64,000 nucleotides of DNA, from positions 124,001 to 188,000 of the forward strand of contig BGZK01000482.1 in NCBI GenBank assembly GCA_005406025.1, given 5' to 3'. The notes below the pieces were generated by a model. The model was given only the letters and a program-made list of their open reading frames with translations. It did no database searches and was not told the DNA's origin. The translations under genes were made by a program, and so were the position numbers. This DNA is from Eumeta japonica (Eukaryota; Arthropoda; Insecta; Lepidoptera; Psychidae). Positions 58,201 through 64,000 of this stretch are shown here, in pieces. Position 1 is the first letter of the stretch, and each line of letters begins with the position of its first letter.

Positions 58201-61200
58201 AAATCGTTCCAAGAGCAGATTTGTAGTGTTTGCTTATTTCTCTTGTAAATATACGAGAAATATCTATGCACGTAGAGTTCTCATGTACGATTAGACATAG
58301 AGGTCGATAAATTTGTCCGCTGTATTATCAATCGAGGACAGTAAAAGTTTGATGCCGGCAACGCTGTCGCATGTCGCACACGCATCGATTGATCGCCCGC
58401 CGTATGCGTCGCGCAGTTTCTATTTCTGCTTCGAGCTGCATCGGAAGGTCGCTGTAGTCATTAGGGTCGACGCCGGACGGGCGCGTGCATTCTACGTATA
58501 CCTAAATAAAGGTCGACTCCTTTGCGGACGTTAATGTATGTATACATATGTTTTCTATTTCAACATACGAAACGTGTAAACATAAATTTATTGTCATACG
58601 TATATCCTCGTTATTAATCCTTCGAAGGTCATATAACACGACTTATACATCACGAATCGTATGCAATACATTGCGGCTCTTATATTTGCATATTGTCGTA
58701 TTGCGTATTCCCAGCGCCGCGTCGCGCTCGGCGTGTCGGAACTCGGTAACTATTTCAGATATAGATTTCGTTATTATATGTCTATTGTTTATATGTGGAA
58801 TATGCGCTATGATGTGCATATTTTTAGTTGCAAATGCTAATTCAATATTTGTAAAAAGGTTTTTAAAAAATCGATATCTCGGTGATAACTTTTAGGTACG
58901 TAATTTTTACGTTTATAATTATTGCTTATGTGTAAACTCATTATCTATAAAATCTAAGATTCAAACTTCTTGCCTTATCGTTGAGAAACTAGATACCTAA
59001 TGCTAAAACACAAACAGCGCGAGGCACACTCTTTATGTAGCCTTTAATTGTGCAGCTCTTTTAATCGGGATTAGAAAAATTTCATAAATGTGCAATATCC
59101 GATATTCTCTGCAGTCTTAAAAAATCCCGAAAAACACAAAGGCGGCTTTCATAATTCTTATTTCAGTTATAATTCGAAACCTCTTCTGTCTCTGGTGCCT
59201 CGAAACGATGAAATTTTCTGGGCCTATTCTGAAACGCGCTAATCATTTTTCTAACAATAAACACTATAACTTTCGTCACATATACATACCATTATATGGA
59301 ATGACCTTTAAAAATCCATGCATTCTAAATAAATAAATTATATATTAATGGCGTACAACACAACTTTTAGGATCATTTTCCAAATATCCAGTCACGATAG
59401 GTTTTAGCTCCTAAACAGGATAATTAACTTAACATTATTATTTATTTCACTACATTTCATCGCTTGCATTAATTCATCGACCCCGACGCCCGCCCCCCCG
59501 ATGCCCGGCAGCGGTTAAACCGCAACTTTTACCTCAGTAGCACGAGTAACTTCACAAGCTGGCATTGCAATTAAGTCTATGATTACATCGCTAATCCTCA
59601 TATCGTACGTCAAGAAAAATATGTGTATAAAGTTTGATTCTCTACTCTATGAAATCCGTATGTGAAATAGTAGAATTAAAAGCAATGTGCCTAACAACTT
59701 CACCTTTAGAGTTACTCGCTTATTCAAGATATATTTATTGCCAAATATGTTTGTTTGAAATACATATTATGATGTAAGAAACAGGTCAAAACATTATTTT
59801 ATAGGAATTTCAATGCCACTATCTCCAAGCATAATATGAAAAACACGATAAAAATGTATCGTTAAAAAGGTTGAACTTTGGTATTGAAATTTAATTTTAG
59901 TGGAGGACAAATGAGAACGATTTCGAAAGATCAGTGACACACCGTCAAGTCCATATTGTTTTCTGTGTTTATATTTCATAAAAGTGTACCGTAAAAGATA
60001 TTTCACTAAAGCATCTCGTTTGTGATCGATACATTAAAAATATTTATATTGAGACATTATTGGGCGTGTGCTTACAATGAGTGAAGACAGAAAATACAAT
60101 AAAAAGTGTTTTTTACCGAATAGTTGTAGGTGAATTTTTTGCGTGATAAATTATCAGACAAAAAATAACAGTATATGAATTGGTTTTTATATTATTAAGA
60201 CTGTAGTTTTTTTTTTTTATTTTGTGTACAAACTTCTACGTTATTATAGAAACGGACTACTACGTTCGTGCAATTTTATGTAATAATATTTCATACCAGT
60301 TTTGGAGACCTTCCCAGCCGGCTAAAGAGAAAACAACAAATATCTACGATACTTTGCATGTCGTGTCGCAAACTAGTTCCGATACGGATCGGTAACACTT
60401 ATAATTTGCGTACAGCGTGAACATGTATAATTTATTCATTAAAATAACTTATCTATGTGTGAGACTCGATCAATATTATAGTCATCAACACCGCGTTTTG
60501 AACTGTTATGTTGATACGCTTTTTTCAAGTAGACTCAAGTTTTACTTATAAATATAAACTTAGTCTATTGACAAGCGTTAATACGGCAACCCCGTATCCA
60601 TAACTGTTATACGAGTTTGAATAAAAACCTGAGCAACTTAGCTTTGCTCAGAGTCTTTCGAGTTTGCCGTACGAATATGATAACGTCCTATGGGAAAAGT
60701 TGCTTACATCCATTTGTAACAATAAATGTTTAGATACATCATATACATATACTACGTAATGTGCAAAATTTATCTGCTACCTGTCCTCATGTTAATAATT
60801 CATGCAAGTACCATTTGCCTAACGCACGTCGTGTAGTGCCATCTGTTGTTGAGACGTTCCGTTAAGCCCTCTGGTATTTCGCCTTTACATCGAATAGCGT
60901 AGCAACAATGCAATTACCTCAAAATTATACGAGAAGGATACTATTGTAAAGGATCGCGTTTTTTCCAAAAACATTTAGAAAAATCTTTCTGAAGTTCTTC
61001 TCGTGACGACACCTACAAACGTAAACTTGAAAAATAAAACTTTATCAAAATACAAAATTACCATCGAAGCCGTTCCCGAAATACCAATTTATACATTTAC
61101 TAGAGTTGTTCACTTGTTAGCAATGAGGTATATATAATCATGACCGTATCGTGGCACTCTTTTGTGAGTTTTGTTATCCTAGACGAGTGGACTTGCACCG

Positions 61201-62017
61201 GACGAGGTTCTAATGAGTTCACGTATCACGAGTGCCTTGGCGGCGGTGGCGCGGCGGCCGGCGGCTGCCCCAGACGCCCGACGACAGTTATCTTGATTGA
61301 TACAAAACACAATTCACCTGTTTACCGAAGCCACAAAAGGCCCGCGTCTGCTTGACTTTGACGTGTTAGCTAGTCGCCGCTTCGAATCTAATCTGAAGGT
61401 CGTCTCGACTGTACCTACGGTAATTGTTTTCGAGAATAAGTAAATAACCCGGACGAAAACAAAGATACCGTCGATGGAAGATGCCATGAAATAGGGCGCG
61501 CGGCGCTCGGCGACCTGCTGCTAGGCTATAATCTCTATTAATAATTATGAATTAAAAAAATTATAATTTAACCTTTATTTCTTCTGGAAGAACAATTCTG
61601 ATATTCAAATTTGTACGATTGGTCTTCTGCACTACATATTATTTGTGGATTAATAAAAAAAAATAGATCTGACTCGTTTTAATGCATTTGATGTTGTAAA
61701 ATTTCTGTTACATTATTCAAAAAGTATACAATGAACCATAGATATGATATTTAAAACTGTTTTTTAAAATAACGTTAACTAAATTAGTAATAATCGGTAA
61801 TCTGTTACTAATTATAATGTACAAGCTATGTAATCGATAGTTTATTAGGAAATAGTTTAAGAAAGCAACTATTTCCAACATTAAAAAAAATTATGTTAAG
61901 CAACTTGTTCATTTTATACAGCGGTACCGACGTTTAGGAATCTTTTTTCTTTGGTATTCCATACCATAAACTTTTAAAATATGATAATTATTTTAGACAA
62001 CCGTTTTGGTGTTCCTT
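55215..62017. other. Long noncoding stretch
   Basis: No supported gene in nearly 7 kb. A 110-codon + frame at 56060-56392 and its 112-codon minus shadow (56158-56496), a 73-codon frame at 58313-58534 and a 115-codon frame at 58548-58895 were examined. None has a recognisable domain. GC-rich patches occur at 56870-56910, 59480-59520 and 61230-61285. Confidence 0.45.
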
Positions 62018-62767
62018 AAAAAAAAACTGGCCAACAGCATGTCGGACTATGCTCATTATAGGATTCCAAAGCCTTTATTACAAAAAAATGAACTACAAAT
62101 GAAAAAAGTAGGTCGTTACACTTTTTCCATGTTTTCTGCACAGAATAGTTATAAGCACTTTAGTCGCCTATAACTAGAAAAAGAAGTAGGTATGTTGACT
62201 ATTCTATTAAACTAATATAAACTAAAGTGAATCAGCAAAAGAGCGTATCTTCATGACACTTACGTCCTTTTGTTGAGAAGCGCAGTTTTTCGGCAATAAC
62301 TCAAAAACAGTATATTTGACCATATCCAAATAATTTTCGTTGAAAATATTCATTAAGTTACGTTCGTTATATTTATCATATTTCTTGGAAATGCTGTTTA
62401 GAAAATAGAGGGGAGGAGACACAATTTCTACAACTTTCGGAGCGATTACTTCCGAGATTATTCACATTACCAGAAAAATTGCTTAAAATCAAATACCTTT
62501 AAGTGCTTTGAAAAGAACTGTCAAAGTATGTACCACTCGTTGATGTTTGCTGAAAAAATTTTTTTTCAGCTTCTGTTACATGTGTGGTGTGCCCCCCTAA
62601 AAATATTTACTTTTGTTATTTAACCACCAAACTAGGTAGGGTTTCATACAAAGCACTTACATACTCTAAATTTCATAAATATACGTTTTAGTTTTTGAAT
62701 AAAACGCTTGTGACATACGGATGGACGGATGGACATGAAGAAACTATAAGGGTTCCGTTTTTGTCAT
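62018..62767 (+). mobile_element. Near full-length dispersed lepidopteran-type repeat, noncoding
   Basis: The left end 'aaaaaactggccaa...gtcggacta...ggattcc' and right end 'aagggttccgtttttgtcat', with 'cggatggacggatggacat' just before, match from memory a family common in moth and butterfly genomes. The internal 'tctacaactttcggagcgattac' block also fits. The element is about 750 bp with no coding capacity. Short fragments of the same family occur at about 7118, 23505 and 38237. The frame at 62222-62422 lies inside it and is not a gene. Confidence 0.6.
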
Positions 62768-63090
62768 TATTCAATTTTATCTTGTTTTTTCGTAGTTACT
62801 AACAAACTTCTCTAAAATTTAACTTCTCGATGTTATACTGTTTTCGAGAAACGGGGCAGATGAATAGACAGATGTCAGACAGACCTAAGCGGCCCGACGA
62901 GTATTTCGGTTTATTCATTTTTCTTCACTAAGAATTATTTTATTATAGAACTATAACACATCACCGTTTATAACATTTTAATTCATCGGTTTGCCAAAGA
63001 TACAATTTAGCCAACCTTGAACTCGACAATGGAGACGCGGTGCTCGAATAACTTTGTCACAAGTCTGTTCAACAACAATATACATTATTA
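62768..63090. other. Noncoding DNA
   Basis: AT-rich sequence between two repeats. 'cagacagatgtcagacagac' near 62865 is simple GACA-like sequence. No gene is visible. Confidence 0.45.
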
Positions 63091-63405
63091 TAAACGCGAA
63101 CGTAACTCGGTATACCTGCCTGCTACTTTTTTACAGATAAAACCTTGAACGGATTTCGATGAATTTGGAAGAGGAGAAGGGGTAATAGGCCGTGAATGTG
63201 ACAGGGCCGAGAGGGGGGGATTTGGAATGAGCGGGAGAAGAAGATTGATAGTGGCACCGAGAGGGACAAGCGCGGCGAACAGGAGAATGAGTAGAACGCG
63301 AGAAAAAGGGAGAGACATTAAAATCGAGAATTAGATCAACGTCGGATTTGGCAATAAGACGTTTGGACTCTAATTTGGAATGAAGTTCAAAATCTTTATT
63401 CATGC
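63091..63405 (-). repeat. Probable dispersed repeat with purine-rich body
   Basis: 'cgcgaacgtaactcggtata', 'cttttttacagataaaacc' and 'gaacggatttcgatgaatttgg' at 63095-63170 are segments I know from many lepidopteran transposon copies. A long G/A-rich tract follows (63170-63310). Two overlapping minus-strand frames (63088-63318, 63131-63403) reflect the tract. Confidence 0.45.
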
Positions 63406-63649
63406 CGGCGTAGTTGTCGGCAAAAAGCTTGTAATAAAATATTATAGTATCTACAAAAACGATAAACGTGTGTTTATTTGTATCAAAACTATGATATGCT
63501 ACGGAGAAAGTATTTTAGCTCTACAGCAACAAATTTGTATACTTTACGTTTATTTATACGCTTTAAATTAATGTGTCAACGGTTCGAGGAGGATTTCGAA
63601 AAGATTCCAAATAAATTGTAGTCGCCGCGAATCGGTCGTTTTGTTGCCG

Positions 63650-63820
63650 CGATTGAGGTATACCGGCCAGAGCAGAAGGGGGTGGCGGTGCTCCCCTTTC
63701 CCCGTGGCCGGCGCCGCCGCCGCCCACGGCTGCGCGCGCCCGCCCCGCGCGCCGCGCGCCGCCCGCGCCCAGTGTCAAGGACGCCGTCCCTCGCCGCGCA
63801 ACGACCGCCATTAAGCTGAA
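63650..63820. other. Extremely GC-rich island
   Basis: This is the most GC-rich stretch of the window (ccgtggccggcgccgccgcc, then long cgcg runs). Two minus-strand frames of 82 and 88 codons are open through it, rich in Gly, Ala and Arg. One starts at 63811 (MAVVARRGTASLTLG...). With an AT-rich 5' flank on that strand, this could be a first exon or promoter of a minus-strand gene. The open frames are what such composition would give by chance. Confidence 0.35.
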
Positions 63821-64000
63821 TGGGTTCCGTAGAGTGGAACACGTCGCGAGGGATTAAGTTTTTATGCTGATGCTCAACACGTTTCGGACCAATATCGAAC
63901 TGTCTCCGCCAAACTCATTAACTAGTGCGGGGTCATTAAATCGCAAAGGTATAGGATAAAATCCCACTTAATTTTAATAGAGTTCAATTTGAAAATTGTA

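Noticed and set aside
63563..63842. Gly/Ala/Arg-rich frames on the minus strand
   Set aside because: Long stop-free frames are expected in such GC-rich sequence; no motif and no splice pair were identified, so listed only as an island.

Overview
The window looks like an AT-rich stretch of nuclear DNA from an insect, most likely a moth or butterfly. Three kinds of evidence point that way. There are very few open coding exons separated by kilobases of AT-rich DNA. There are two mariner-family DNA transposons and a Ty3/gypsy retroelement. There are also several dispersed repeats that I recognise from memory as widespread in Lepidoptera (an element with 'agggttccgt' ends, tRNA-derived SINEs, and a non-LTR element ending in 'ttctgggaaatag'). 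No bacterial-style operons, rRNA, intact tRNA genes or CRISPR arrays are visible. Most open reading frames are chance or repeat-borne.

Protein-coding content is sparse. A phase-compatible exon pair (2788-2888 and 3714-3800) may start a gene on the + strand. One exon at 15804-15933 clearly encodes the conserved GH18 chitinase core, including the IAIGGW motif, but no partner exons were found around it. The strongest unique coding sequence is a GC-rich first coding exon at 34476-35035. It begins a protein of unknown family with five R-R-x-S motifs and ends at a GT donor, so the rest of the gene lies beyond a long intron. Weaker exon or promoter candidates are at 5982-6128, 16189-16640, 33626-33826 and 55061-55141. 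About a dozen short GC-rich islands interrupt the AT-rich background from about 16 kb onward.

Layout: 0-7 kb holds the putative two-exon gene, a 40-bp perfect palindrome, a small fold-back repeat and a possible 5' exon. 7-14 kb is repeat-rich: a mariner with both terminal inverted repeats but a frameshifted transposase (7706-8967), a nine-copy minisatellite of about 128 bp (10145-11235) and a fold-back with arms of about 413 bp (12180-13167). 14-21 kb contains a MITE-like element, the chitinase exon, a TATA-containing GC island and a second, older mariner on the minus strand. 21-34 kb is noncoding with GC islands, a 'gtgcctcgg' repeat and a LINE 3' fragment (about 31890-32515). 34-51 kb holds the orphan first exon, a SINE (40794-41090), several perfect hairpins and a second LINE tail. 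51.3-54.9 kb has a SINE followed directly by a decayed, internally deleted Ty3/gypsy element. The final 9 kb is mostly noncoding, with a near full-length dispersed repeat (62018-62767) and a very GC-rich island near 63.7 kb.

I found no convincing new multi-gene system. The most interesting signals are the palindrome-rich minisatellite, the long fold-back, the adjacent perfect hairpins at 48.0 kb, the orphan chitinase exon and the R-R-x-S first exon. All coordinates of non-ORF elements were read by eye and could be off by a few bases.
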